Shown: piece by piece, positions 44,222 through 52,189 of the stretch | Layout: the number at the start of each line of letters is the position of its first letter | Position numbering within the stretch: the first letter of the stretch is position 1 | Assembly: GCF_003478035.1 (NCBI RefSeq) | Contig: NZ_QUEP01000001.1 | Coordinates: 1-64,000 of the forward strand | Reading direction: 5' to 3' | DNA from: Clostridium sp. OF03-18AA | Lineage (GTDB): Bacteria; Bacillota; Clostridia; Lachnospirales; Lachnospiraceae | DNA: 64,000 bases | The notes under the pieces: model-generated | What the model saw: only the letters and a program-made list of their open reading frames with translations | What the model was told of the DNA's origin: nothing | Databases searched by the model: none | Position numbers and translations under genes: made by a program

Positions 44222-44809
44222 ATGAGCGAAGAGATCTTCGGGGCAGTACAGAAGCTCCCGGTGAACGGAACGAAGAAGCAGGTTGTTTTGCAGTGCGCGC
44301 CGCTTCTCACAGGGATCAAATTATCAAATCTCCTGAATGTGCGCTCAGATCAGAAAGAGGAAGTGCTCCGGATCTTTGAAGGATCACCGGTCTGCTGCAG
44401 AGTGCTCTACGAATTTCAGGGAAGATTGTCCATCCTTTTATATCGTCCGGGAATGCTTGCGGCATACCTGGAGCGCGAAGATGTAAAAAAACTGATGACA
44501 TCTTTCGGGTATGAAAATCCGGATCTGGAAGAAACTTTGAACAGGATCGCGGATGCTTATCAGGATCATATGAACGGAAAGCGCGGATTTCCGCATGAGA
44601 TCGGACTTGTCCTCGGCTATCCGCCGGTGGATGTGGAAGGATTTATCGAAAAAGAAGGCAGAGATTTTCTGTACTCCGGATACTGGAAAGTATATGGAAA
44701 TCTGGAAGATACATTAAAAACATTTGAAGCTTATGATCAGGCGAGAGATTATGTGATCGGCATGACCGGAAACGGGAATGAAATCAGGGATATCCTGGCG
44801 GCATCTTAA
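44222..44809 (+). CDS. DUF3793 family protein
   Basis: A 195-residue cytosolic protein of the clostridial DUF3793 family: the CAPLLTGIKLSNLL start and the HEIGLVLGYPPVDVEGFIEKEG segment are conserved features. The ATG at 44222 follows AAAGGCGG; longer in-frame starts overlap the upstream gene by more than 80 bases and are unlikely. It lies between DUF2325 and flavodoxin. The family often accompanies iron genes, so a part in iron or flavodoxin metabolism is inferred, not shown. Confidence 0.85.
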   Translation: MSEEIFGAVQKLPVNGTKKQVVLQCAPLLTGIKLSNLLNVRSDQKEEVLRIFEGSPVCCRVLYEFQGRLSILLYRPGMLAAYLEREDVKKLMTSFGYENPDLEETLNRIADAYQDHMNGKRGFPHEIGLVLGYPPVDVEGFIEKEGRDFLYSGYWKVYGNLEDTLKTFEAYDQARDYVIGMTGNGNEIRDILAAS

Positions 44810-44889
44810 ATACCGCCGGTTCCAATTATAAAAGCGGCGGACGGCGAGGTCCGGGTTACCGCAAAACAAATTTCAGGAGGAAATCAAAA

Positions 44890-45324
44890 ATGGATAAGGT
44901 TATTGTTGCATACTGGTCCCAGACAGGAAATACAGCTGCTATGGCTGCAGCAGTCGGCGAAGGAATCACAGAGGCAGGAAAAGAGGCTGTTGTCACAGAT
45001 ATCTCTTCCGTTTCCATGGATGACTTAAAGGAAGCTTCCGCTTTCGCACTCGGATGCCCGGCAATGGGAGCTGAGGTTCTTGAGGAAGGCGAGATGGAGC
45101 CGTTCGTAACAGAAGTTGAGGCTTTCGCAGCTGGCAAGAAGATCGGTCTGTTCGGTTCCTATGGTTGGGGAGACGGCCAGTGGATGAGAGACTGGGAAGA
45201 CAGAATGAAAGCTGCAGGCGCAACTGTTGTCGGTGGTGAGGGCGTGATCTGCCAGGAAACACCGGATGACGATGCACTTGCAAACTGCAAGGCACTTGGA
45301 AAAGAGCTCGCTGCATTAGCATAA
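44890..45324 (+). CDS. Flavodoxin
   Basis: A 144-residue FMN electron carrier that can replace ferredoxin when iron is scarce. The phosphate-binding loop is SQTGNTAAMA, the isoalloxazine loops are GCPAMGAE and FGSYGWGDGQWM, and the length is typical of short-chain flavodoxins. Strong AGGAGG site. It is the last gene of the DUF2325-DUF3793-flavodoxin unit, with the iron-type operators upstream. Confidence 0.95.
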   Translation: MDKVIVAYWSQTGNTAAMAAAVGEGITEAGKEAVVTDISSVSMDDLKEASAFALGCPAMGAEVLEEGEMEPFVTEVEAFAAGKKIGLFGSYGWGDGQWMRDWEDRMKAAGATVVGGEGVICQETPDDDALANCKALGKELAALA

Positions 45325-45372
45325 GAGAGCAACTGCAAAGAAGTGTGCCGGGAAATATTCTAATAGGAAGAT

Positions 45373-45419
45373 AAAAAGACACAGCCGGGAGAGGATGCAG
45401 TCCCGGCTGTGTCTTTTTT
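45373..45419. terminator. Bidirectional terminator between flavodoxin and the PrpR-like gene
   Basis: GACACAGCCGGGA (45378-45390) pairs with TCCCGGCTGTGTC (45401-45413), flanked by T residues on the plus strand and A residues upstream, serving both convergent genes. Confidence 0.9.
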
Positions 45420-45443
45420 GTTTCCATGCATTTGGCATGAAGA

Positions 45444-46754
45444 TCAGAAAAACGTCCGTATAAAATTGCCCTTGCAGAACCGGTACTGCCTTGTCGGACG
45501 GCCTTTTCCCTCCTGCTTCTGCGACTCGATCTCTTCTATTAAATTGGAGTCGAGAAGCTGCTGAAGGATCCGGTTGCAGCTGCGGCTTGTGATATTGAGC
45601 CACTGGGAGAGGGAGGCGGCTGTCATGACCGTGTCTTTATCCATCTGGAAGAGACCGACGATCTTTAAGAGATTACTCTCATTGATCCCATTCTTCTGGG
45701 AGTAATCAAGCGCTTTCGTGTTGGAATAACTGTAGTTTAAGGATCTGGTGAGGGAGAGCGGTCCTGTGAGAGCGTTGTCCTCGCCGGAGATGACGAAACC
45801 ATCGTTCTTTCCGTATTTGACTGCTTCCTGCAGTGCGAGATCTGCCTGATAATGGCTTTCGCCCAGTGATTTTCCGAATCCGGCACCGAGACGGAATTCG
45901 AGGTCGCCCTTCTGGTCCAGGAAAGCGATGAGATCCTGGATCCTGCTGAAACTGCTCTTATAGAGATCACTGTCGAGAGCGAGCTCGAACCGGTTAGAGA
46001 CGGCGTGAATGACGAAATCGTAATTGTATTCCTTCCGGAAATCTAGGAGATATTTGTGCAGCGTGATCTCCAGATATTCCCTGTCCTGGGAAGAAATATT
46101 ATCCGGATAGACAAGCTTTATGAGGATCACGAGCTTGTTGAGCTGGCTTTTCTGCTTTAAGCGGATGGAGTTTACCGCGTGGCGGATCGAGTCGCGGACC
46201 ATCTCCTCGGTCGGAAGAAAGTGGATGTACGGGATCTGGAGCTTATTGAGGACCTCCAGCTGATTGGTCGTTCTCGTAAACATCATATCGATCTTTTTCT
46301 CTTTCCACAGCTCTACGGCGCGTTCCTTTAATGTCTCATAATTATAGACGGGATTTTCAAAGCAGTAGGGCATGTGCTCCGGATCCAGGTATTTTTTCAG
46401 ATTCATGAAATCATTGACCGGAGTCAGAAAATCGATATAAAGTCTGTTCAGCGGAACATCAGGGTAATGGATCACGAAATTTAAAAGAATGGACAGGAGC
46501 GTCTTCTCCGTATAGGAAATAAAGGTGCAGGGGACTTTCAGGTCGTCCACATGCGTCAGAATATAGGAATATCCGAGCTCACCGGAGAAGAAGAGGACAT
46601 CCGAGATGTCTTTACACTGGTCATATATGTCCTTAATTTCCTCCAGACTCTCGTAGACATACTTGTGAAATACGCATCCGAAATCGTTGTGTTCGATCGC
46701 TTTATCGATGACAGCCATTGATTTTAAAGGACTTATGATGCTGATACTGATCAT
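45444..46754 (-). CDS. PrpR-like transcription regulator with degenerate cyclase-like middle domain
   Basis: A 436-residue predicted regulator. Residues 1-200 resemble the PrpR N-terminal sensory domain (ISPLKSMAVIDKAIEH). Residues about 205-325 look like a degenerate GGDEF/cyclase fold (LEFRLGAGFGKSLGESHYQA and DLALQEAVKYGKNDGFVI) without the catalytic GGDEF signature. A winged helix (DTVMTAASLSQWLNITSRSC, NRILQQLLDSNLIEE) ends the protein, with a basic tail. It is divergent from gdhA across a 426-base gap, so gdhA is a natural candidate target. The effector is unknown. Confidence 0.65.
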   Translation of the reverse strand: MISISIISPLKSMAVIDKAIEHNDFGCVFHKYVYESLEEIKDIYDQCKDISDVLFFSGELGYSYILTHVDDLKVPCTFISYTEKTLLSILLNFVIHYPDVPLNRLYIDFLTPVNDFMNLKKYLDPEHMPYCFENPVYNYETLKERAVELWKEKKIDMMFTRTTNQLEVLNKLQIPYIHFLPTEEMVRDSIRHAVNSIRLKQKSQLNKLVILIKLVYPDNISSQDREYLEITLHKYLLDFRKEYNYDFVIHAVSNRFELALDSDLYKSSFSRIQDLIAFLDQKGDLEFRLGAGFGKSLGESHYQADLALQEAVKYGKNDGFVISGEDNALTGPLSLTRSLNYSYSNTKALDYSQKNGINESNLLKIVGLFQMDKDTVMTAASLSQWLNITSRSCNRILQQLLDSNLIEEIESQKQEGKGRPTRQYRFCKGNFIRTFF

Positions 46755-46855
46755 GGCCGAACCTCCTTTTATATATGAAAAAATGATATAAAGACATGCT
46801 ATTAACGACAGCTATGTCGATAAATCGGCTTTTGTAAGAATCGTACCACAGATTG

Positions 46856-46884
46856 TTGACAAAGTCAAAAGGGTATGTTAGAAT
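46856..46884 (+). promoter_or_regulatory. Promoter of gdhA
   Basis: TTGACA (46856-46861), a 17-base spacer and TAGAAT (46879-46884). It implies a gdhA leader of nearly 290 nt. Confidence 0.75.
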
Positions 46885-47180
46885 AAAGACAAATAAAGGA
46901 CGTAAGCAAAATGAGTCTTAAATAAATCAAGGGATTCGAAAGATCCGTATTGAGGGAAATACAGAAGCTTTCGGATCGCGTGATGCAGCGAGAAATCCTG
47001 TATACATAGTGAAAACAACGTATTATATATGGTATTTAAACTGTATATACAAAAGATACAAAAGTTTTCTCGGAAATCCAATTAAGGACTTGGTTGAGAC
47101 TCACGAGCAAAGGAAAGTCTTTTATTAGTGCAAAATGGCACAGGGGTTTAAGAACCAACATTTAAGGAGGTATTTGCGAG
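46885..47180 (+). promoter_or_regulatory. Long 5' leader of gdhA
   Basis: The leader contains GATCCG/CGGATC arms (about 46948-46978) enclosing GTATT-AATAC, then an AT-rich stretch with another possible -10 (TATTATATAT near 47015). It matches no riboswitch class that I can name. Confidence 0.35.
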
Positions 47181-48533
47181 ATGAGCAAGTATGTTGAGAG
47201 GGTAATTGAGGACGTAAAAACTAAATACGCTAACGAGCCGGAGTTCTGCCAGACTGTAGAAGAAGTATTATCTTCCTTAGGTCCGGTTGTAGATGCACAT
47301 CCGGAGTATGAGAAGGTTGCCCTTCTTGAGAGAATGGTAATCCCGGAGAGAGTTATCGAGTTCCGTGTTCCGTGGGAGGATGACAACGGAAACATTCATG
47401 TAAATACAGGTTACCGTGTACAGTTCAACGGAGCAATTGGACCGTACAAGGGAGGTTTAAGATTCGCACCGAGCGTAAACCTTTCCATCATGAAATTCTT
47501 AGGTTTCGAGCAGACATTCAAAGACAGCTTAACAACACTTCCGATCGGCGGCGCTAAGGGTGGTTCCGACTTCGATCCGAACGGCAAGAGCGATAGAGAA
47601 GTTATGAGATTCTGCCAGGCATTCATGACAGAGTTATATCGTCACATCGGTCCGGATGTCGATGTTCCGGCTGGTGACCTTGGTGTTGGCGGACGTGAGA
47701 TCGGTTATCTGTTCGGTCAGTACAGAAAACTTAGAGGAGCTTACGAGAACGGCGTATTAACAGGTAAGGCTCGTTCCTTCGGTGGTTCCTTAATTCGTCC
47801 GGAAGCTACAGGTTTCGGTGCTGTTTACTACCTTGAGTCTGTTATGAAACATGAGCATGACACATTAGAGGGTAAGACAGTTGCAGTTGCTGGTTTCGGT
47901 AACGTAGCTTGGGGCGTTGTACAGAAATTAACTGAGTTAGGTGCTAAGCCTGTTACACTTTCTGGCCCGGATGGATACATCTATGATCCGGATGGAATTA
48001 CAACAAAAGAGAAATTCGACTTCATGCTTGAGATGAGAGCTTCTGGACGTAACAAAGTTCAGGACTACGCTGACAAGTTCGGCTGCAAGTTCGTAGCTGG
48101 AGACAAGCCGTGGGGCGAGAAAGTTGATATCATCATGCCGTGTGCTACACAGAACGATGTAGACCTTACACAGGCTAAGAGAATCGTTGCTAACAACATC
48201 AAGTACTACATCGAAGTTGCTAACATGCCGACAACAAACGAAGCTCTTAGATTCTTAATGGATCAGAAGAACATGGTTGTTGCTCCGTCTAAGGCTGTTA
48301 ACGCTGGTGGTGTTCTTGTATCTGCTCTCGAGATGAGCCAGAACAGCGAGAGAATCTCCTGGACAGCTAAGGAAGTTGATGATAAGCTTCATCAGATCAT
48401 GACAGAGATCCATGATGGTTCTGCTGAGTGCGCTGAGAAGTACGGCCTTGGTTACAACCTGGTTGCAGGTGCTAACATGGTTGGTTTCCAGAAGGTTGCA
48501 GATGCTATGATGGCTCAGGGTATCGCTTGGTAG
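47181..48533 (+). CDS. gdhA: NADP-specific glutamate dehydrogenase
   Basis: A 450-residue hexameric enzyme that makes glutamate from 2-oxoglutarate and ammonia. It has the substrate-binding PYKGGLRFAPSVN, the catalytic lysine in GGAKGGSDFDPNGKSD, DVDVPAGDLGVGGREIGYLFG, and the Rossmann motif VAGFGNVAWG. Length is normal for the NADP-dependent bacterial type. Very biased codon use and AAGGAGG indicate high expression. Followed by a strong terminator. Confidence 0.97.
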   Translation: MSKYVERVIEDVKTKYANEPEFCQTVEEVLSSLGPVVDAHPEYEKVALLERMVIPERVIEFRVPWEDDNGNIHVNTGYRVQFNGAIGPYKGGLRFAPSVNLSIMKFLGFEQTFKDSLTTLPIGGAKGGSDFDPNGKSDREVMRFCQAFMTELYRHIGPDVDVPAGDLGVGGREIGYLFGQYRKLRGAYENGVLTGKARSFGGSLIRPEATGFGAVYYLESVMKHEHDTLEGKTVAVAGFGNVAWGVVQKLTELGAKPVTLSGPDGYIYDPDGITTKEKFDFMLEMRASGRNKVQDYADKFGCKFVAGDKPWGEKVDIIMPCATQNDVDLTQAKRIVANNIKYYIEVANMPTTNEALRFLMDQKNMVVAPSKAVNAGGVLVSALEMSQNSERISWTAKEVDDKLHQIMTEIHDGSAECAEKYGLGYNLVAGANMVGFQKVADAMMAQGIAW

Positions 48534-48606
48534 TTTGAAGCGAACCTCGGATATCGAAGCCCGCGGTTTCTAAAAACTGCATAAGGGCACTAGGTACTGA
48601 ATATAG

Positions 48607-48645
48607 GGGATGCTGTCGGGGAGTGTGCCCGACGGCATCCCTTTT
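48607..48645 (+). terminator. Terminator of gdhA
   Basis: GGGGATGCTGTCGGG pairs with CCCGACGGCATCCC, followed by TTTTC. Confidence 0.88.
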
Positions 48646-48871
48646 CTGATTTATTGGAAAATGGATCAGAATTACTGCTGATGAGAGAATTTACTGTTTG
48701 TTTTTGCAGAAAAATGAAATATATGGGAATGTTTGGTGCAGATTCCGGATATTTGTCTGTGAGAGAAAAACAGTAAAGCAGAAGCGGGGAAAAAGAACAT
48801 TTTATTCACAAAATGCTCAATGGGAATAAAATATTCTTTATTAAGAAAATAAATCAAATTCGCGAAAATAC

Positions 48872-48942
48872 TTTACAAAATAATGTACTTCAAGTAAGAT
48901 AGATGAGTACGGGGTATGATCCTCCATGTGGTTGATGGAGGA
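48872..48942 (+). promoter_or_regulatory. Promoter and hairpin upstream of the 2-hydroxyacid dehydrogenase
   Basis: TTTACA (48872-48877), a 17-base spacer and TAAGAT (48895-48900). The short leader holds a perfect CCTCCAT/ATGGAGG hairpin (about 48921-48942) before the ribosome binding site. The rest of the 48646-48871 gap is AT-rich with nothing recognisable. Confidence 0.6.
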
Positions 48943-48976
48943 AAGGAACATTGTCCTGAAAGGAGAGTTTTTTATT

Positions 48977-49921
48977 ATGAATTGTCTTATTATCGACAAA
49001 GTATGGGGTGGAATCGCTGAGGAACTCAGCAAAGTTATGAATGTTAAGACAGCTGCTAATCTTCCGTGCAGCAAAGAGGAGCTTATTGCAGAGATCGGTG
49101 ATGTTGATGTCCTGATCATGCGTGTAGACCCGAAGATCGACAAAGAGATCATCGATGCTGCAAAGAACTTAAAGGTTATCGGTGTTTGCTCTGTTGGTTT
49201 AAACCACATCGATATGGATTACGCAAAATCCAAAGGAATCCAGGTATTCAACGCACCGGGCTTAAATGCAAACGCAGTTGCTGAGCTGACATTCTCCAAG
49301 ATGTTAGATATCTCCCGTGGAACATTCGTAGCAAACTACGATGTAAAAGTAAAACACGAGTGGGATAAATATAAATTCGAAGGCCGCGAGCTGAGAGGCA
49401 AGACTCTTGGTATCATGGGCTTTGGCCGTATCGGTCAGCGTGTAGGTGAGCTTGGCCGTGCATTCAAGATGAACATCGTTGCTTACGATCCGTTCCTTCC
49501 GGACGACGTATTTAAGCAGCAGTGCGCAACAAAGGCTTCTATCGACGAGCTGATCAAGGTTGCTGATTTCATCTCTATCCATGTACCGCTGACACCGGAG
49601 ACAAAGAATCTCTTCAATAAGAAATCCATCGCTGAGATGAAAGACGGCGCTGTTGTTCTTAACATGAGCCGTGGCGGTATCGTAAACGAGGCTGATATGT
49701 ATGAAGCTCTGAAAGAGGGCAGAATCGGCGGCTACGCAGCAGACGTTATGGAGAACGAACTTGCAGGCAGCGGCTTAACAGGTAACGATACATTCGCAAG
49801 CCCGCTGTTCGAGTGCGATAACTTCATCGTATCCCCGCACATCGGTGCTCAGTCTGTAGATGCTTCTAAGGACATCGGTGTTCATATCGTTGCTAAAGTT
49901 AAAGAGGCTCTTGGTTTATAA
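48977..49921 (+). CDS. D-isomer-specific 2-hydroxyacid dehydrogenase (SerA-like)
   Basis: A 314-residue NAD-dependent dehydrogenase. It has the Rossmann motif MGFGRIGQRVGELG, the conserved arginine in NMSRGGIVNEAD, the glutamate in the ADVMENEL region and the histidine in SPHIGAQ. It has no ACT domain, so it is not a full-length regulated 3-phosphoglycerate dehydrogenase; lactate-, glycerate- or phosphoglycerate-type substrates are possible. The ATG at 48977 follows GAAAGGAGAG. An M20D amidohydrolase follows after a hairpin. Confidence 0.88.
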   Translation: MNCLIIDKVWGGIAEELSKVMNVKTAANLPCSKEELIAEIGDVDVLIMRVDPKIDKEIIDAAKNLKVIGVCSVGLNHIDMDYAKSKGIQVFNAPGLNANAVAELTFSKMLDISRGTFVANYDVKVKHEWDKYKFEGRELRGKTLGIMGFGRIGQRVGELGRAFKMNIVAYDPFLPDDVFKQQCATKASIDELIKVADFISIHVPLTPETKNLFNKKSIAEMKDGAVVLNMSRGGIVNEADMYEALKEGRIGGYAADVMENELAGSGLTGNDTFASPLFECDNFIVSPHIGAQSVDASKDIGVHIVAKVKEALGL

Positions 49922-49937
49922 TTCAGAGAACTCAGAA

Positions 49938-49970
49938 GAACCCGGAGACGGACTGTCGCCGGGTTCTTTT
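49938..49970 (+). terminator. Terminator after the dehydrogenase gene
   Basis: GAACCCGG (49938-49945) pairs with CCGGGTTC (49959-49966), followed by TTTT; the next gene starts 34 bases later. Confidence 0.8.
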
Positions 49971-50003
49971 CATTAAGACTTCAAAAATAAGGAGGACATA
50001 AAA

Positions 50004-51185
50004 ATGGGCACAATTACGGAGTCAGCAAAGGCTTTCATGCCGAAATTATCTGAAATCAGAAGAGATTTTCACATGCACCCGGAGGTTTCCCAGCATGAGG
50101 AAAGAACCGGAAAGAAGGTTGCAGAGTATCTGAAGGAGATGGGATGCGACGAAGTATATGAAAATGTCGGCGGATACGGTGTAGTCGGAGTTATCAAGGG
50201 AAAGAAACCGGGTAAAGTCGTTGCTCTCCGTGCGGATATGGACGCATTACAGATCCAGGAGATGAATGAGGTTCCTTATAAGTCCCAGAATGACGGTGTT
50301 ATGCATGCCTGCGGACATGACAACCACATGACGGGTCTTCTTGGTGCTGCAATGCTTCTCTGTGAGAGAAGAGAAGAGATCGCCGGAACGGTGAAACTGA
50401 TCTTCCAGCCTGCGGAGGAGATGTCTCCGGTTGGCGGATCCAGAGGAATGCTCCATTCCGGATATATGGATGATGTGGAAGCTGTATTCGGTCTTCATGT
50501 ATGGCCGGATCTTCCGCACGGCAAGATCGGGGTGAAGGCAGGCCCGTTAATGGCTGCAACAGACCACTTTACGATCAATATCCATGGTAAGACTGCCCAT
50601 GGCGCAAAACCGAATCAGGGTATTGACGCTGTTGTTCTCGGTTCCCAGTTCGTTATGGCCGCACAGACCATCGTCAGCAGAAAAGTTGATCCGCTTGACA
50701 ATGCTGTTGTGACATTCGGTATTTTTAACGCAGGAACAAGATACAACATTATCGCAGGTGACTGTACACTGGATGGAACCGTTCGTACATTAAATGAGGA
50801 CACCCGCGCGATGATCGAGGATTCTATGAGAAAAACTCTCGATGGTCTCTGCTTACAGTCCGGTGCAACTGCTGATATCAACTATGGCCACGGCTATCCG
50901 GCACTTGTAAATCATGAGGAGGACGCTGAGCTGATCCGCAATACAGCAATCAAGCTCTTCGGCAAAGATGATGTTGTGGATGTAAAACTCCCGGCTATGC
51001 CGGCGGAGGATTTCTCCTTCTATCTGAAAGAGAAGAAAGGCGCGTTTGTATGGCTCGGTACCGCTAAACAGGATCAGGATCCGGTATGGCCGTTACATAA
51101 CAGCCGTTTTGATGTGGACGAGGATATCCTCTGGAGAGGTTCTTCTCTGTTAGCGCAGACTGCGATTGATTATTTAAATAAATAA
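50004..51185 (+). CDS. M20D family amidohydrolase
   Basis: A 393-residue metal-dependent amidohydrolase of the hippurate hydrolase / N-acyl-amino-acid deacylase type. It has ADMDALQIQEMNEVPY, the metal ligands in MHACGHDNHMTGLLG, the catalytic glutamates in FQPAEEMSPVGGSRGML, LHVWPDLPHGKIG and MPAEDFSFYL. It probably frees amino acids from acylated or dipeptide-like compounds; the exact substrate is unknown. AAGGAGG precedes the ATG. It may be transcribed from its own start or by read-through of the upstream terminator. Confidence 0.92.
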   Translation: MGTITESAKAFMPKLSEIRRDFHMHPEVSQHEERTGKKVAEYLKEMGCDEVYENVGGYGVVGVIKGKKPGKVVALRADMDALQIQEMNEVPYKSQNDGVMHACGHDNHMTGLLGAAMLLCERREEIAGTVKLIFQPAEEMSPVGGSRGMLHSGYMDDVEAVFGLHVWPDLPHGKIGVKAGPLMAATDHFTINIHGKTAHGAKPNQGIDAVVLGSQFVMAAQTIVSRKVDPLDNAVVTFGIFNAGTRYNIIAGDCTLDGTVRTLNEDTRAMIEDSMRKTLDGLCLQSGATADINYGHGYPALVNHEEDAELIRNTAIKLFGKDDVVDVKLPAMPAEDFSFYLKEKKGAFVWLGTAKQDQDPVWPLHNSRFDVDEDILWRGSSLLAQTAIDYLNK

Positions 51186-51330
51186 TAAGTGATTTCAGGG
51201 CGGCGGTTGGAGTGAAACTCTGGCAGGCTGCCCTGTTTTGACTATGTGGTCAGCAGTTGAAAATACATGGTGAAACCACGATAACGAAAGGGGTCTGTTT
51301 GGAGGATTCCTTACAGTAGGAGGAAACGAT

Positions 51331-52074
51331 ATGACAGCAGGAAACGCGATCCTCATCGTTGCGATCGTGACTGGGCTGGGTCTGATCGGAGCTCTCTTTT
51401 TTGTGATGTTTAAGATCCGGCAGATTTCGCGGGAATTTTTCGGAACCTCGAATCTGATCGAAGGGCTGAAACGTCAGGAAGCGCTGGAGGACGATACACC
51501 GAAGTCGGTGTCCGGAATGACGAGGGTGGAACTTCCTCGGATCGAGAAGGATTTCCCGGAGTTTCACTGGCCGGAGTGGAAACAGAGGTGTGAAAATCAG
51601 CTAAAAGGCTATCTGGAGGCCTTGGAGCACCGGGATCTTTCTTATCTTGGAAACGTGTCCCTGTCATTGAAAGATCAGGTTCGCCTGAAGATCGAGGAGA
51701 TGGAGGAGAAAGAGATCCGGGAAGAATTTGACGCGATCCATGTCCATCAGACGGAGATCTCCAGATATGACAAAAACCCGGGAAAGTGCAGGATCAGGAT
51801 CCAGTCCTCTGTGGAGTATCTGCATACATTAAGGACGCCGGATAAAAAGAAAAATGTGGAGCGGGAAAAAGAGCAGCACCGCTTTAATATGGAACTCGTC
51901 TATATCCAGGATATCACGAAGATCAGGGACGGAGAGACTGCGATCGGCGTCAGCTGTCCGCATTGCGGGGCTCCGATCGCGGGACTTGGAGACCGTGTCT
52001 GCCCGTACTGTGGAGGCGCTGTTGAGCCGGTGAATGTGAGAGTGTGGGAGCTGCACCGGATCGAAGAGGTGTGA
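51331..52074 (+). CDS. Membrane-anchored TIM44-like protein with C-terminal zinc ribbon
   Basis: A 247-residue protein with one N-terminal membrane helix (residues 6-28), a TIM44-like domain (roughly 80-200), and a rubredoxin-type zinc ribbon at C209, C212, C224 and C227 (CPHCG...CPYCGG). The order membrane anchor, TIM44-like, zinc ribbon is common in uncharacterised clostridial proteins and may link membrane and cytosolic partners. AGGAGG precedes the ATG. Function unknown. Confidence 0.72.
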   Translation: MTAGNAILIVAIVTGLGLIGALFFVMFKIRQISREFFGTSNLIEGLKRQEALEDDTPKSVSGMTRVELPRIEKDFPEFHWPEWKQRCENQLKGYLEALEHRDLSYLGNVSLSLKDQVRLKIEEMEEKEIREEFDAIHVHQTEISRYDKNPGKCRIRIQSSVEYLHTLRTPDKKKNVEREKEQHRFNMELVYIQDITKIRDGETAIGVSCPHCGAPIAGLGDRVCPYCGGAVEPVNVRVWELHRIEEV

Positions 52075-52081
52075 AAAAAGA

Positions 52082-52135
52082 GACAGTCGCCAAGGTATCG
52101 CGCAAGCGTGGATTTTGGCTCGTTGTTTGTGTAAA
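52082..52135 (-). repeat. Dispersed repeat family A, copy 3 (inverted)
   Basis: On the minus strand it reads CAAACAACGAGCCAAAATCC, GCTTGCGCG, GGCGACTGTC and matches copies 1 and 2. In that direction it starts directly after the T run of the permease terminator. Confidence 0.75.
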
Positions 52136-52136
52136 T

Positions 52137-52180
52137 AAAAAACGTGTGAAGAATGATTACTCATTTTCACACGTTTTTTT
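52137..52180. terminator. Terminator between the zinc-ribbon gene and the permease
   Basis: AAAAAACGTGTGAA pairs with TTCACACGTTTTTTT. The A and T runs allow action on both convergent genes. Confidence 0.88.
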
Positions 52181-52189
52181 AGATGAAAC

